Assembly (NCBI GenBank): GCA_028282065.1
Contig: JANQIR010000259.1
Location: forward strand, 1-45,811
DNA: 45,811 nt
DNA from: Aestuariivirgaceae bacterium
GTDB lineage: Bacteria > Pseudomonadota > Alphaproteobacteria > Rhizobiales > Aestuariivirgaceae
Direction: 5' to 3'
Shown here: positions 26,366 to 35,661 of the stretch, one piece after another
How the letters are laid out: the number at the start of each line of letters is the position of its first letter
Position numbering within the stretch: position 1 is the stretch's first letter
Notes under the pieces: generated by a model
Seen by the model: the letters and a program-made list of their open reading frames with translations, nothing else
The model's database searches: none
Told to the model about the DNA's origin: nothing
Position numbers and translations under genes: made by a program

Positions 26366-26480
26366 TTGGAATTCACTTTGCTTTTCATGGTGCACTTAAC
26401 GATTAGCATCGCTTCCGCCCTCTTTAGTTGCATATAAACATTTATTTCCCGTAAAACGTGCTGGTACAAATTATGCGGCA

Positions 26481-26498
26481 GCAATGATATCTCATTGC
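26481..26498. repeat. 18-bp inverted repeat in a divergent promoter region
   Basis: GCAATGA (26481-26487) and TCATTGC (26492-26498) are perfect complements around TATC. It lies between the GGDEF-EAL gene (minus) and the small membrane protein gene (plus), so it could be a regulator site or an RNA hairpin. Two further GC hairpins follow at 26562-26576 and 26576-26593. Confidence 0.45.
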
Positions 26499-26690
26499 CG
26501 GTAAGCCGTGCGGCAGGATATTTTCTGTTAATTTCGGCAAGGCGCACCAACCGCGCCGGGAGCCCCAAATCGGGGCCGCCTGTTAACCGGCGGTGAACAT
26601 TTGTTTCACTGGCGCTTAAACCCGAACATGTAGACTCTTGATATGCGCGGCATGATCCTTGCATCGGATCAGCCGCAGAAAGGAACCGTC

Positions 26691-26834
26691 ATGAAGATTG
26701 TGGCCGCCACAATTGAGGTGATGGTACGCATGGCCTTGTACGCCACCGTTCTGCTGGCGACCGTAAGAGTTTTCGTGCAAGAACGGCGGACGGCAAAGGC
26801 CGTCGACCGTCACCGCACACAAAAAACAAGTTAG
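26691..26834 (+). CDS. small single-pass membrane protein
   Basis: The 47-residue product starts MKIVAATIEVMVRMALYATV and is predicted to have one membrane segment (about 4-27) followed by a basic, polar tail of some 20 residues. The ATG follows AAAGGAAC at good spacing; an upstream in-frame ATG at 26643 is less likely. I do not recognise a family. It stands alone, convergent with der. Confidence 0.5.
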   Translation: MKIVAATIEVMVRMALYATVLLATVRVFVQERRTAKAVDRHRTQKTS

Positions 26835-26920
26835 GTTCGGATACAGGCGCCGCCCAATCTGCCGAGTATCTTCAAGGGCACTTTGATATTTCACCAGGCA
26901 CGCGTTTTACGGATTGACAC

Positions 26921-28291
26921 CTACCTGCGGACATACGGGTTCTTTCCCTGCCGCAGGTTCACTCTCACCGGCACGCCCTGCAGATCAAAATCACTACGCA
27001 AACCGTTGATCAAAAAGCGTTTATAAGATTCCGGAATGTCCTTCGCATTGGAACAGAACAGGGCGAAGGTCGGCGGCCGGGTCTTGATCTGCGTCATGTA
27101 GCGCAACTTGATGCGCCTGCCCGATGGCGCCGGTGGCGGATGACGCTGTGTTTGAAACTGCAGCCAGTCGTTCAACTTGGCCGTCGGCACGCGGCTGTTC
27201 CAGGTCTGGTAAACCTTCATAACTGCCGGCATGAGTTCGTTGAGGCCGCGCCCGGTCTTGGCCGACAGCGTGACGATAGGGATGCCTGACACCTGCGGCA
27301 GCAAGCGCTCGACCTCCAGGCGCAACTCCTTGCCGGCATGGCGCTTGTCATCCACGAGATCCCACTTGTTAACGGCAATGACCAGCGCCCTGCCCTCACG
27401 GGCCACTAGGTCGGCAATGGTCAGGTCCTGTTTTTCAAGTGCCTGTGTCGCATCGAGCAACAACACGATGACTTCGGCAAATTTCACGGCCCGCAAACCG
27501 TCGGCGACGGACAGCTTTTCAAGCCGGCCGGTGACCCGCGCCTTTTTGCGCATACCCGCCGTATCCCACAACTTTATCGGCTGGCCCTGCCACTGCCAGT
27601 CAATGCCGATAGCATCCCGGGTGATACCGGCTTCCGGGCCTGTCAGCATGCGTTCTTCGCCGATAAGCCGATTGATCAGTGTCGACTTGCCGGCATTGGG
27701 CCGCCCGACAATGGCCAACCGCAAAGGCCGGTCAGGACCAGCGATGTCGTCATCACCGTCCACTTCACCAAAGCCTGAGGCTGCAGGCGGTCTAATTTCC
27801 TCGGCGAGTTCCGACAGCTTGTCGTAAAGCTCGTCCACGCCTTCGCCATGGGCGGCCGAGATGGCAACCGGGTCACCCAATCCCAGCGAAAAGGCATCGT
27901 AGAGGCCGGCCTCGGCAGCACTGCCCTCGGACTTGTTGGCGAGCAGGATCACCGGCTTGCCGCGTTTGCGGACAATCTCGGCAAAATGTTCGTCCATCGG
28001 CGTGACGCCGGCACGCGCGTCAATCATGAACAGGCAGATATCGGCAATCGCAATCGCCATTTCCGACTGTTGTTGCATCCGGCTTTCAAGGCTTTCTTCC
28101 GGTGCAATATCGAGGCCCGCCGTATCTATGATCCGGAATTCCAGATCACCAATTCTAGCGTCTCCGTCGCGCCTGTCGCGGGTCACACCCGGCAGGTCAT
28201 CTACCAGCGCCAGGCGTTTACCCGTCAGACGATTGAACAGGGTCGACTTGCCGACATTCGGCCGACCGATGATGGCAACCGTGAATGTCAT
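26921..28291 (-). CDS. der: ribosome assembly GTPase Der (EngA)
   Basis: Der has two tandem GTPase domains and a KH-like C-terminal domain, and acts in late 50S assembly. The 456-residue protein shows G1 motifs GRPNVGKS (9-16) and GRPNAGKS (second domain), DTAGLD and DTAGM, NKSE in the first domain (where NKxD is usual, common in alphaproteobacteria) and NKWD in the second, then the KH part with KLRYMTQ and PESYKRFL. The ATG at 28291 starts [12 protein letters not shown]. It follows bamB by 69 bases, the conserved yfgM-bamB-der order. Confidence 0.97.
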   Translation of the reverse strand: MTFTVAIIGRPNVGKSTLFNRLTGKRLALVDDLPGVTRDRRDGDARIGDLEFRIIDTAGLDIAPEESLESRMQQQSEMAIAIADICLFMIDARAGVTPMDEHFAEIVRKRGKPVILLANKSEGSAAEAGLYDAFSLGLGDPVAISAAHGEGVDELYDKLSELAEEIRPPAASGFGEVDGDDDIAGPDRPLRLAIVGRPNAGKSTLINRLIGEERMLTGPEAGITRDAIGIDWQWQGQPIKLWDTAGMRKKARVTGRLEKLSVADGLRAVKFAEVIVLLLDATQALEKQDLTIADLVAREGRALVIAVNKWDLVDDKRHAGKELRLEVERLLPQVSGIPIVTLSAKTGRGLNELMPAVMKVYQTWNSRVPTAKLNDWLQFQTQRHPPPAPSGRRIKLRYMTQIKTRPPTFALFCSNAKDIPESYKRFLINGLRSDFDLQGVPVRVNLRQGKNPYVRR

Positions 28292-28360
28292 GATTTACCG
28301 CCAGCCCGCAGGAAAACCTGTGACGCCGGCACGCCCTGACAACATTTGCGAGAGCTCGCG

Positions 28361-29701
28361 CTAGCGAAGGGCGATAAGAGAACCATTGTCCGCCAGTATG
28401 TAAATCGTGCCGTTTGCGATCACCGGAGGGATAAAGACCTCGGCACCAAGATCACGCTTGTTCATCAACCCGCCGGTCTGTGGCGAGACCTCGGCCATCA
28501 GGCCCTTGGAACTTACGGCAATAAGCCGGCCGCCGCCAACGACCGGTCCCGACCAGACACCGCCGTCGGGAAGCTTGGCCCACCAGCGCACGGCACCATT
28601 GCGCCTTGACACTGCGGCAATCTTGTTGCGGTCCACAACGACAAATGCGTAGTCGCCGGCGACCCAGGGTGTCTGGGTACCTGGCAGTTCCTGCGACCAG
28701 ACCTGCTGGCCGCTGTCGAGTTTGAAGGCCGCCATGCGGCCTGAGTGCGCTATGGCCAGAACAGTTCCAGATGCAATGACCGGACGGCCCGCAACATCGT
28801 TCAGTGTCGCCAGCGAACTGAAAGCGGTCCCTCCCGACAGGTTCTCGGTCCAGGTAAACAGACCGTCGGAGGACCTGAAAGTTAGAATGTCACCGGTCGT
28901 CAGCGGCACAACGACAAACCCGTCAGCTACGGCAGGACTGGTGCTGGCAATGATGGATGCCTGTTCGCCGCTGCCCTGATAGCGCCAGATCTCCGATCCA
29001 TCGGTGGTCGAAAGAGCGTGTACCTCATTGTTGATCTGGGTGAAGAATATCCTGCCGTCCGCAACCGTTGGCGCCGCCCTGATCGGAAGATCGAACTGCC
29101 GCCGCCATATCTGTCGGCCGGAGCCCGGCTCAAGAGCCACGACTTCGCCGAAAGCGGTGGTGGCGTAAAGGTTGATTCCGTCAGAAGCAAGCCCGCCGCC
29201 AAACGCGCCCTCACCGTCCTTGCCGTCGGGCACCAGCGACACGGCCCAGATCTTTGCACCGTTCTGGCCGGAAAATGCCCGCACACTCGCCTGACTGTCG
29301 AGGACAAAAACCCTGCCGCCAAAAACGATGGGGCTGGCTGTCAAACGTCCATCGCTGTCAGACCCCTTGCCTGCCGAAATGCTGAAGGCCCGCTTCACCT
29401 GTCGGGAAAGAGCCAGATTGTGCAGAGCATGGGACGGCACGCCGCCGGGCTGCGCCCAGCTTGAGTTCGTGACCGCCGCAGGAATGGCGATCGGGTCGCT
29501 TGCCTGAGCTGAGTTCGCCTCCAGCGCACCTGCATCCAGCACAGCTTCACGCTTGCCGGGCAGTGGGGTGTCATCATCCTTGCCAAGGAACTTATCGACC
29601 ACGTCGCTGGTGGAGGAACACGCTGCCAATCCGACCAACAAGGCCAAGGCAACTGCGCACCGCCACGATGCAGATGTGATTATGTCAAGGCGCGCTGTCA
29701 A
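28361..29701 (-). CDS. bamB: outer membrane assembly lipoprotein BamB-like beta-propeller
   Basis: BamB is a propeller lipoprotein of the outer-membrane beta-barrel assembly machine. The 446-residue product has a hydrophobic signal (about 13-27) ending in the lipobox LAAC with Cys28, followed by PQQ-type propeller repeats (recurring VFVLDSQASVRAF, GVVALEPGSGRQIWR, VHALSTTDGSEIWRYQG units). The start appears to be TTG at 29701, with GGA about eight bases upstream; no ATG or GTG precedes the signal. yfgM lies just upstream and der downstream. Confidence 0.9.
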   Translation of the reverse strand: MTARLDIITSASWRCAVALALLVGLAACSSTSDVVDKFLGKDDDTPLPGKREAVLDAGALEANSAQASDPIAIPAAVTNSSWAQPGGVPSHALHNLALSRQVKRAFSISAGKGSDSDGRLTASPIVFGGRVFVLDSQASVRAFSGQNGAKIWAVSLVPDGKDGEGAFGGGLASDGINLYATTAFGEVVALEPGSGRQIWRRQFDLPIRAAPTVADGRIFFTQINNEVHALSTTDGSEIWRYQGSGEQASIIASTSPAVADGFVVVPLTTGDILTFRSSDGLFTWTENLSGGTAFSSLATLNDVAGRPVIASGTVLAIAHSGRMAAFKLDSGQQVWSQELPGTQTPWVAGDYAFVVVDRNKIAAVSRRNGAVRWWAKLPDGGVWSGPVVGGGRLIAVSSKGLMAEVSPQTGGLMNKRDLGAEVFIPPVIANGTIYILADNGSLIALR

Positions 29702-29715
29702 GCCGGTTCCACTCG

Positions 29716-30393
29716 TCAGTTGCTGCCGGATTCAGTGCCGAGGAGCGGCTGCAAGAACGAGGCGAAGATCTGCGCCCGCTGCCGCGCCTGAGCGGGAGAA
29801 TTCGGATCCGACAGGATCTGCGCCAACCTCTTGTCAGCCTCTTTGTAGTCGGCCTCGCGATAGGCCGCCAGCGCAATTATTTCATTTGCCGTCGCCCGCC
29901 AGGCACTGCCCGGCACGTCCAGGCCGGCGAGACGTTTTTCAAGGTCCCCCCGCCCGGCTGAGTCGGCGAGCAGATAGGCAGCGCGCACGCGCGCCAAGTC
30001 ACGCAAGGGTGTGTCAATCTTGCTGTCGGCAGATATCGCATCGAACGCCTTGACGGCTTCTTGCTTCTTTCCATCTGCCGCAAGCGCTCCGGCCTGCTGG
30101 AAGCGCGCCAGCACAGCTGCACCGGCGTGACCGCTGGAGGCTATCTTCCCGAAACTGGCATCTGCTTCGCTGGACTTTCCCTCGGCCAGCAACTTTTGCG
30201 CGTCGTAGTAGGCCTGGCCTGCCTTTTCGGCCTGCTGCACCTGCCAGTACTGCCAACCCTTCACGCCAGAAACCGCCAGAATTACACCAACGCTCGCTGC
30301 GACAATGTAATTGCCGTAACGCTTCCAGAGCTTTTCCATTTGGTCGCGGCGGACCTCTTCGTCCACTTCGCGAAATAGCGATTCATCGCTCAA
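29716..30393 (-). CDS. YfgM-like tetratricopeptide membrane protein
   Basis: The 225-residue protein has a short cytoplasmic start (SDESLFREVDEEVRRDQMEKLW), one membrane segment at about 30-50 and periplasmic TPR-like helices, the layout of YfgM, which links SecYEG to periplasmic chaperones in E. coli. Rhizobial homologues carry DUF2133/TPR_21. The TTG at 30393 preceded by GGGAG at seven bases matches the homologous N terminus; an upstream open stretch to 30447 is GC-rich leader. Order yfgM-bamB-der supports the call. Confidence 0.87.
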   Translation of the reverse strand: MSDESLFREVDEEVRRDQMEKLWKRYGNYIVAASVGVILAVSGVKGWQYWQVQQAEKAGQAYYDAQKLLAEGKSSEADASFGKIASSGHAGAAVLARFQQAGALAADGKKQEAVKAFDAISADSKIDTPLRDLARVRAAYLLADSAGRGDLEKRLAGLDVPGSAWRATANEIIALAAYREADYKEADKRLAQILSDPNSPAQARQRAQIFASFLQPLLGTESGSN

Positions 30394-30578
30394 GAGAGTG
30401 CTCCCGTCGCCCGAAGCTCGCTGCCACGCACCACATGCCGTCGCCACAAGCAGTCAATCGTCAAGTTGCGCGTAAAATACCCCGGTGTCTAAATCAAGGC
30501 AAATCGCCGAACTGCGGGATAATGCAACGCAGGTTTCCCCGATCGAAACAGCCTTCACGGCGCCACGCAGACCGTCCT

Positions 30579-32522
30579 TCAAGGCTGCCAGCCATTTACC
30601 ACCAGCACCGAACCGTTGCTGCCGCGCCCTTTGTGGGTGGTCATGATGACCGAGTTTGCCGTAACGATAACCGCACGGGGCGAGAAGGCGCCGTAGGTCA
30701 GCCTGATCTTTCTGACCAACTGGAAGTCACCTGCGGTGAGTACTGAAATGATGCCAAGCTGGTCCATCGCAATGACATACTTACCGAATGCCGCCACAGC
30801 GGACACATGGCCTTCAAAATCACGGCGAGCGATTTCGCGTCCCGACCGGGCGTCCATCTTGATGACCATGCCTTTGCGACCGCTTTGTCCTCCGGCAACG
30901 AAGACCCCGGCTTGTGATGCGGCCATGACATGGGTGAAGCCTGCATAGTCCGACTGCCCGACCACCTGCAGCGATGTCTTGTCCAACGCCAGCAACTGGC
31001 CCCTGCTGCCCGGTTGCCTGTGCATCGTCCAGATCCGGTTGCCTTGCAATGCCAAATCGAAGCCGTTGCCCGGCAGAACGGTTGAACGGGTCTTGCGGCC
31101 CGTGGCGAGATCGATCCTGACAACCTGCGTTTGAGCGGACGAGCCACCAATCCAGGTCAGCACCCACAATGCGCGATCATCGCCGACCATGGCTTGCGGG
31201 TAGTCACGCAGGCGGGTGAGTGAACGTCCGCGCCGGCCGGGACCTGGCTGCCTCCAGATCTTCTTGTCGGTGGCGACGGCCGTATAGACAGTCCCACGCG
31301 AGGTGACGGCCACACTGACAGGCAGCCTTCCGACCTTCACCCGGCCGGCAACCTGGCCAGTTTTCGGATCGAGCCTGGCGAGCTGGCGCTGACCGCTTTC
31401 GGCGACCCACAGATATCTGCCGTCGAAGCCGATGCCTTCCGGCCACTTGCCGACCGGCATGACCCGGGCCTGGAGCGTGAGCTCTTCAGGCTGGGGCGGG
31501 CCTTCGTTTGCCGGTGGCGGCAACTCCCCGCCGGTCTCCGGTTCCGGGGTAACACCGACCGCCAGTTTCTGCAGCGCGGCCTCGGCCAGCTTGACGTAGA
31601 AGTTGTTGCGGTCACTACCGTATTTGCTCAGGAAAGCCTGCCAGGCCTGCTTGCTGCCGATTTTCTCCGCCAGCCTGTAGTCGTTGTCAATGGAGTTTCC
31701 AGACGTCTGGGGCGGCTCAACCGGCGCAGGGCCCTTCGATGTAAAGAAGAAGTCACCCAGGACCGCGTCGTAATAGGCCGGTGTCTGTTCGTGGGAAACG
31801 CCGAGCGCGAGCTTGCGCACCTTGCGCCGGGTTTCCCGTGCAATCGAAACGAGGTCAAGACCTGGCTGCTTCAACATTGGAACGAGCGTTCGCGTGAACA
31901 CCGAGTTGGCGTTCCGGTCATTGTCGTTCAGCCTGTCCAGCGCCTGTTCTCCGGCATCGGCGGAATACATGACGAATGTGCCCTTCGGAGCACTGACACG
32001 TGCCAAACCGCGCGAGGCACCCAGGCTGCGGCCTGCGGACCTGGTGAACGGATTGTCCCGGCAGGCATCCAGAATGACGATGTTCAGCCGCGCCTTCCTG
32101 CGCTTCAGGCGCAGCAAGATGTCGTTCAGGCTGATTGCCTCGCCCTTGACGAAATCCTCCTGACCAGGTGTTGCATCAGGAATGTCCACCGGCAGCAGGA
32201 AATTCTCGCCCCTGATCTCCACGCCATGGCCGGCGAAGAACACCATGGCGATATCACCGGGTTCGATCTGGTTGACGAAACCCTGAACGGCAAAGTTCAT
32301 GTCGCGCCGCGAAACATTGATGGCTTCGGTGACATCGAATCCAATGGAACGCAAAGTCTGTGACATGGTCGTGGCGTCGTTGACGGCTTTGTGCAGCCTG
32401 ATCACGTTCGCGTAGTCATTGTTGCCAACGACCAGAGCAACCCGTTTCTCCGCCAAGCCAGGCGATACGAACAGGACAATCGCGAAAACAAAACCAATCG
32501 TGATACGGGCGGCCCTGATCAT
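30579..32522 (-). CDS. secreted orthocaspase (peptidase C14) fused to a beta-propeller
   Basis: The 647-residue protein starts with a signal peptide (residues 1-24, ending GLA before EKR) and a caspase-like p20 domain with the His99/Cys154 dyad (FFAGHG and ILDACRDNPF). The domain closes near residue 265 (AYYDAVLGDFFF). A short TPR-like linker with NDYRLAEKIGS and a Pro/Glu-rich hinge (about 325-350) follow. The last 300 residues are NHL/YVTN-like propeller repeats (ARLDPKTGQVAGRV, VVRIDLATGRKTRS, LLALDKTSLQVVG). The ATG at 32522 follows AAGGAAAG. Orthocaspases cleave after Arg or Lys; here the activity is predicted in the periplasm. Confidence 0.88.
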   Translation of the reverse strand: MIRAARITIGFVFAIVLFVSPGLAEKRVALVVGNNDYANVIRLHKAVNDATTMSQTLRSIGFDVTEAINVSRRDMNFAVQGFVNQIEPGDIAMVFFAGHGVEIRGENFLLPVDIPDATPGQEDFVKGEAISLNDILLRLKRRKARLNIVILDACRDNPFTRSAGRSLGASRGLARVSAPKGTFVMYSADAGEQALDRLNDNDRNANSVFTRTLVPMLKQPGLDLVSIARETRRKVRKLALGVSHEQTPAYYDAVLGDFFFTSKGPAPVEPPQTSGNSIDNDYRLAEKIGSKQAWQAFLSKYGSDRNNFYVKLAEAALQKLAVGVTPEPETGGELPPPANEGPPQPEELTLQARVMPVGKWPEGIGFDGRYLWVAESGQRQLARLDPKTGQVAGRVKVGRLPVSVAVTSRGTVYTAVATDKKIWRQPGPGRRGRSLTRLRDYPQAMVGDDRALWVLTWIGGSSAQTQVVRIDLATGRKTRSTVLPGNGFDLALQGNRIWTMHRQPGSRGQLLALDKTSLQVVGQSDYAGFTHVMAASQAGVFVAGGQSGRKGMVIKMDARSGREIARRDFEGHVSAVAAFGKYVIAMDQLGIISVLTAGDFQLVRKIRLTYGAFSPRAVIVTANSVIMTTHKGRGSNGSVLVVNGWQP

Positions 32523-32658
32523 GTCCGGTCTTTCCTTGCTTCGTTGGCGGCAGCCGATCTTGTCATATTTGCCGCAAGGATGCACAGGGACATTTTTCCC
32601 AATCGCCCATCAACCCGTTGGCTTATTGCCTTTAGACCGTAAACCGATTAGTGGGTCT

Positions 32659-32672
32659 GGGTTCTGGAACCC
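32659..32672. repeat. short perfect palindrome upstream of the DUF7694 gene
   Basis: GGGTTC (32659-32664) and GAACCC (32667-32672) are separated by two bases. It sits 29 bases before the ATG at 32701 in the divergent gap with the orthocaspase gene, a position suited to an operator. Confidence 0.35.
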
Positions 32673-32700
32673 GTGATCCGACCGAGAGTGCATAAAAGAC

Positions 32701-33480
32701 ATGATCTACCTGCATCTGGATGACAAAGCGGCAGGCCGCATCGAGCGGCTTGCCGGAGAGGTTTCAGGAGAGGTCCTGAAATGCGAACTCGGCCGCGGAC
32801 AGGCGCTCGACCCCGAGCGGATTTCATCCTGGCTTGCCAGCGCATCCGCGCCGGAACTCATTGTTGTGACCGGTGCCCAAGCCACAAACCGTGGCGAGCG
32901 CCGGGCCTTTGAAAGCCTGCGGCGGATTTCCAAATTCAAAGGCATCGACGTGCATATGGCTGGCGACCGTTCGGTTGCCGACGTCGCCGACGTTACGGTA
33001 ACGCGCGATGAAGACCTGCAGATGACGGCGCCCGGCAGCAGTGTCGGGGAGCAGATCACCGCTCTCATCCGCAGCGAAGACATGACGCCTCTTGAGCGGG
33101 CCGAAATGGACATCCCGACGGTGAAGGAGGCCATAGCTGCAACCGGTTGTACCGAGGCCGAAGCAGTTGCCCGCATCAACTGGATGAAGTCTCAGTCTGT
33201 CTGGGCGAACAACCTCTATCAGGTCAACGTGGAATACCTGCCGGAGAACAAGGCGCACATCATCATTCGCCGGCTCGACAAACAACCGATACACAACTGG
33301 GTGCACTTCCAGCAGATCAAGAATCAACTGCTCGGGCCTGAGTGTGAGGCGGTCGAGATCTATCCTAAGGAAAGCAAGCTGGTCGATGCCAAGCACCACT
33401 ACCACCTGTGGGGTTTCCGCTCGCCAAGCCGGACCTATGGCATCGGATTTGACCAACGCCAGGTTTCCTACGACGACTGA
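32701..33480 (+). CDS. uncharacterised protein with C-terminal DUF7694-like domain
   Basis: The 259-residue cytoplasmic protein has an N-terminal alpha/beta part (1-120) that I cannot place, a helical linker, and a C-terminal part (from about 165) with VWANNLYQVNVEYL, HIIIRRLDKQPIHNWVHFQQIKN and ECEAVEIYPKESKLVDAKHHYHLWGF. This strongly recalls the DUF7694 family, found in phage and bacterial proteins, which usually covers only this last domain. The function is unknown. It stands alone between the orthocaspase and the T2SS genes. Confidence 0.7.
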   Translation: MIYLHLDDKAAGRIERLAGEVSGEVLKCELGRGQALDPERISSWLASASAPELIVVTGAQATNRGERRAFESLRRISKFKGIDVHMAGDRSVADVADVTVTRDEDLQMTAPGSSVGEQITALIRSEDMTPLERAEMDIPTVKEAIAATGCTEAEAVARINWMKSQSVWANNLYQVNVEYLPENKAHIIIRRLDKQPIHNWVHFQQIKNQLLGPECEAVEIYPKESKLVDAKHHYHLWGFRSPSRTYGIGFDQRQVSYDD

Positions 33481-33524
33481 CCATGGGTGCCGGCAAGGGC
33501 AACCATCGAATTCAAAAGACGCGT

Positions 33525-34463
33525 TCAGATAACGTCCCGACAGTCCCGAAGATCCAAGATCGGCACGCCAGGACCTGACGCTACCGGACGCGCACTGTCC
33601 TTTGGACCAGGTCCCCAGGCCAGGATTTTATGAGACTGTCCGGTTGCCGGACGAATATCGACAACTGCCTTGCGGCTGAACCGCCCGCGACCACCATGCG
33701 CCGAACGGACAATGATTGCAAAATACTGCCTGGAAGACCGAACGGTGTACTGCGGGGGTGTGCCGATACCCGTGCCACCTATGAGACGCAGAAGCTCGGG
33801 GTCCGCAACGCGTGGATCTAGACCGGACCGCTTGGAGTGAACGGTAAAATGCCGCTTGAGTGCTTCGTAGCGCGTAAGCGGACCTTTCTGCAACCGCACT
33901 GTCATTCCAGGCACCTGTTCCAGTTCAACGACGTTTGACAACGGCGCATTCTTCGGCCCGTGGACGAGGTCCAGACTGCGGTAGTAGCGGTCTTCATGGG
34001 TCTTTCCGCGCCGGAATGCGTTATCACCGTCCCGAAAGTCCGCAATATCTTGCGCCAGGCTTTTGGCGGCACCGGCACTTAGACCAGCACCGGTAAAGAT
34101 GCGCTCAAGCAACCCTGTAGAAGCAAAGTTCAGATCTATTTTCCCAGCCTCATCCTCAACCCGAACCACAAGGTTGTAGGCGCCCTCAAAACGGCATTGA
34201 AACTCATGCATACCCGGGCCTTTCAAGTGACCGGCCTTGAGTTTTGCAATAGCAATTGCAACGCCTGCATTGGCTGCCTCACGCAACTGGACTGCCAGAA
34301 CATCATTGGAAGCAGAGCGGCTGTGTAGAAGCGCCGATGACGACAGCGACAACGCAATGGCTGAGAGCAATCCAACGCCCCAAATTACCAATATAATGAC
34401 AAATCCTCTCTCGGACGGGGCAGCGCCAGACTGTCGGGAGCGATGAAAAAGATACCTTTGCAC
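33525..34463 (-). CDS. gspK: type II secretion minor pseudopilin GspK
   Basis: GspK caps the tip of the T2SS pseudopilus with GspI and GspJ. The 312-residue protein has a prepilin leader ending at Gly20, then FVIILVIWGVG; the glutamate usual at +5 is absent, the hallmark of GspK. The body has the family segments DEAGKIDLNFA and a helix-hairpin-helix-like part (LAQDIADFRDGD, VVELEQVPGM). The start is a GTG at 34463. It is divergent from gspI, the two starts being about 97 bases apart. Confidence 0.9.
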   Translation of the reverse strand: MQRYLFHRSRQSGAAPSERGFVIILVIWGVGLLSAIALSLSSSALLHSRSASNDVLAVQLREAANAGVAIAIAKLKAGHLKGPGMHEFQCRFEGAYNLVVRVEDEAGKIDLNFASTGLLERIFTGAGLSAGAAKSLAQDIADFRDGDNAFRRGKTHEDRYYRSLDLVHGPKNAPLSNVVELEQVPGMTVRLQKGPLTRYEALKRHFTVHSKRSGLDPRVADPELLRLIGGTGIGTPPQYTVRSSRQYFAIIVRSAHGGRGRFSRKAVVDIRPATGQSHKILAWGPGPKDSARPVASGPGVPILDLRDCRDVI

Positions 34464-34559
34464 TGGATAACGCTTTTTATTGATCAGAAAATCTCTGTAT
34501 CAGATTATACAAAATATACATTGGCTGCACACGTACAGCAGGGTTCATTTAACCTGGGT

Positions 34560-35006
34560 ATGTCGGTATTTAAAAATAGTATGCGACCCTATCCTCCCGG
34601 CAATCGGTTGGCGAACCGTACCGCTGAATCTGGCTTCACCCTGCTTGAGGTCATGATCGCATTCGCCATCTTGTCGCTCAGCCTGTTAGCAATTCACCAA
34701 ACATATGCAGGGGCGCTCCGTTCGACGCGCTCAGGTGAAGCGACGCGGGAAGCGTTGGAAGTTGCACAATCGCTACTGGACAAAACAAGAGGCTCACAGC
34801 GCGTGGAGCCCCATGCAGCAACCGGAAAGACCGGAACCGGTGCGCAATGGCACCTGGACATCTCGGCCTGGGGAGCTGCCACACAATCGGCAGCGCGCCG
34901 CGCACAACAGGTATTTCTTGTCGATGTGCAGGTCAAATCAATTGGAAACGGCCGGCCCGTCCGCCTCAGGACGTTAATGCACGTTCCTCAAGGTATCCGG
35001 CAGTGA
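34560..35006 (+). CDS. gspI: type II secretion minor pseudopilin GspI
   Basis: The 148-residue protein has a prepilin leader ending at Gly25 and the methylated-helix motif FTLLEVMIAFAIL with Glu at +5. The short body and the pairing with gspJ fit GspI, the tip component that nucleates GspJ and GspK. ATG 34560 is preferred; ATG 34581 (18-residue leader) and 34443 are alternatives, the last overlapping gspK. It ends in a GTGA overlap with gspJ. The upstream region is AT-rich with TTGATC (34480-34485) and GATTAT (34503-34508), a weak promoter candidate. Confidence 0.85.
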   Translation: MSVFKNSMRPYPPGNRLANRTAESGFTLLEVMIAFAILSLSLLAIHQTYAGALRSTRSGEATREALEVAQSLLDKTRGSQRVEPHAATGKTGTGAQWHLDISAWGAATQSAARRAQQVFLVDVQVKSIGNGRPVRLRTLMHVPQGIRQ

Positions 35007-35653
35007 AAATCAGGCCGGGCGGCAAGGCATGCAGCCAGGCGGGTTTTAGCTTTCTCGAAGTCATGATTTCGCTGGCTCTACTCGTATTGATCAGCAGCTT
35101 CCTGTTTGCATCGATCGGCACGGGACGGCGCGCGTGGGAGGCCGGGCAGCGCATGTCCACCGCCAACCAGCTGCCAGCAGCGAGGGCTTATATACGCAGG
35201 AGGTTGCGTTCAGCCGAACTCACATATGAACAAACCAATGCAGGGCCCTTCAAGCCGTATTTTTCCGGCGATTCCGCATCTGTCAGGTTTGCCGCAAGCG
35301 TCGAACAGCATGGAGCAATCGGCGGCGTGTATCGCATTCACCTGCACCAGAAGCGCGAAGGCGCCGGCCAGGTCAATTTGATGGTAAGCGAGACCTTGTT
35401 TCGGCCGCTTGTGCAAGCGCGCCATGGTGAAGGCCACCAAGGACGTCACGTTCAGTCTGTGATCGAACGCGTAGCTGCCGTGCGATTTCGTTACTTTGGT
35501 TCATCCTTTCCCGGCACACCGCCACGTTGGTTCGACACATGGCCGGGAGATCGCGGTTTGCCGACTTTGGTGGAGCTGGAAATCACGTTTCCCGAAGGTG
35601 ATACCAGACGATGGCCAACAATAACGATAGCTCCTGCTTTGACCACGCACTAG
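35003..35653 (+). CDS. gspJ: type II secretion minor pseudopilin GspJ
   Basis: The 216-residue product starts with a GTG inside the gspI stop (GTGA) and has a leader ending at Gly14, then FSFLEVMISLALL. The larger beta-rich body (with VYRIHLHQKREG, FRPLVQAR and RFRYFGSSFPG) resembles GspJ, the middle tip pseudopilin. Length and order after gspI support the assignment. It converges on the unknown gene at 35662. Confidence 0.87.
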   Translation: MKIRPGGKACSQAGFSFLEVMISLALLVLISSFLFASIGTGRRAWEAGQRMSTANQLPAARAYIRRRLRSAELTYEQTNAGPFKPYFSGDSASVRFAASVEQHGAIGGVYRIHLHQKREGAGQVNLMVSETLFRPLVQARHGEGHQGRHVQSVIERVAAVRFRYFGSSFPGTPPRWFDTWPGDRGLPTLVELEITFPEGDTRRWPTITIAPALTTH

Positions 35654-35661
35654 GGTCAGGA

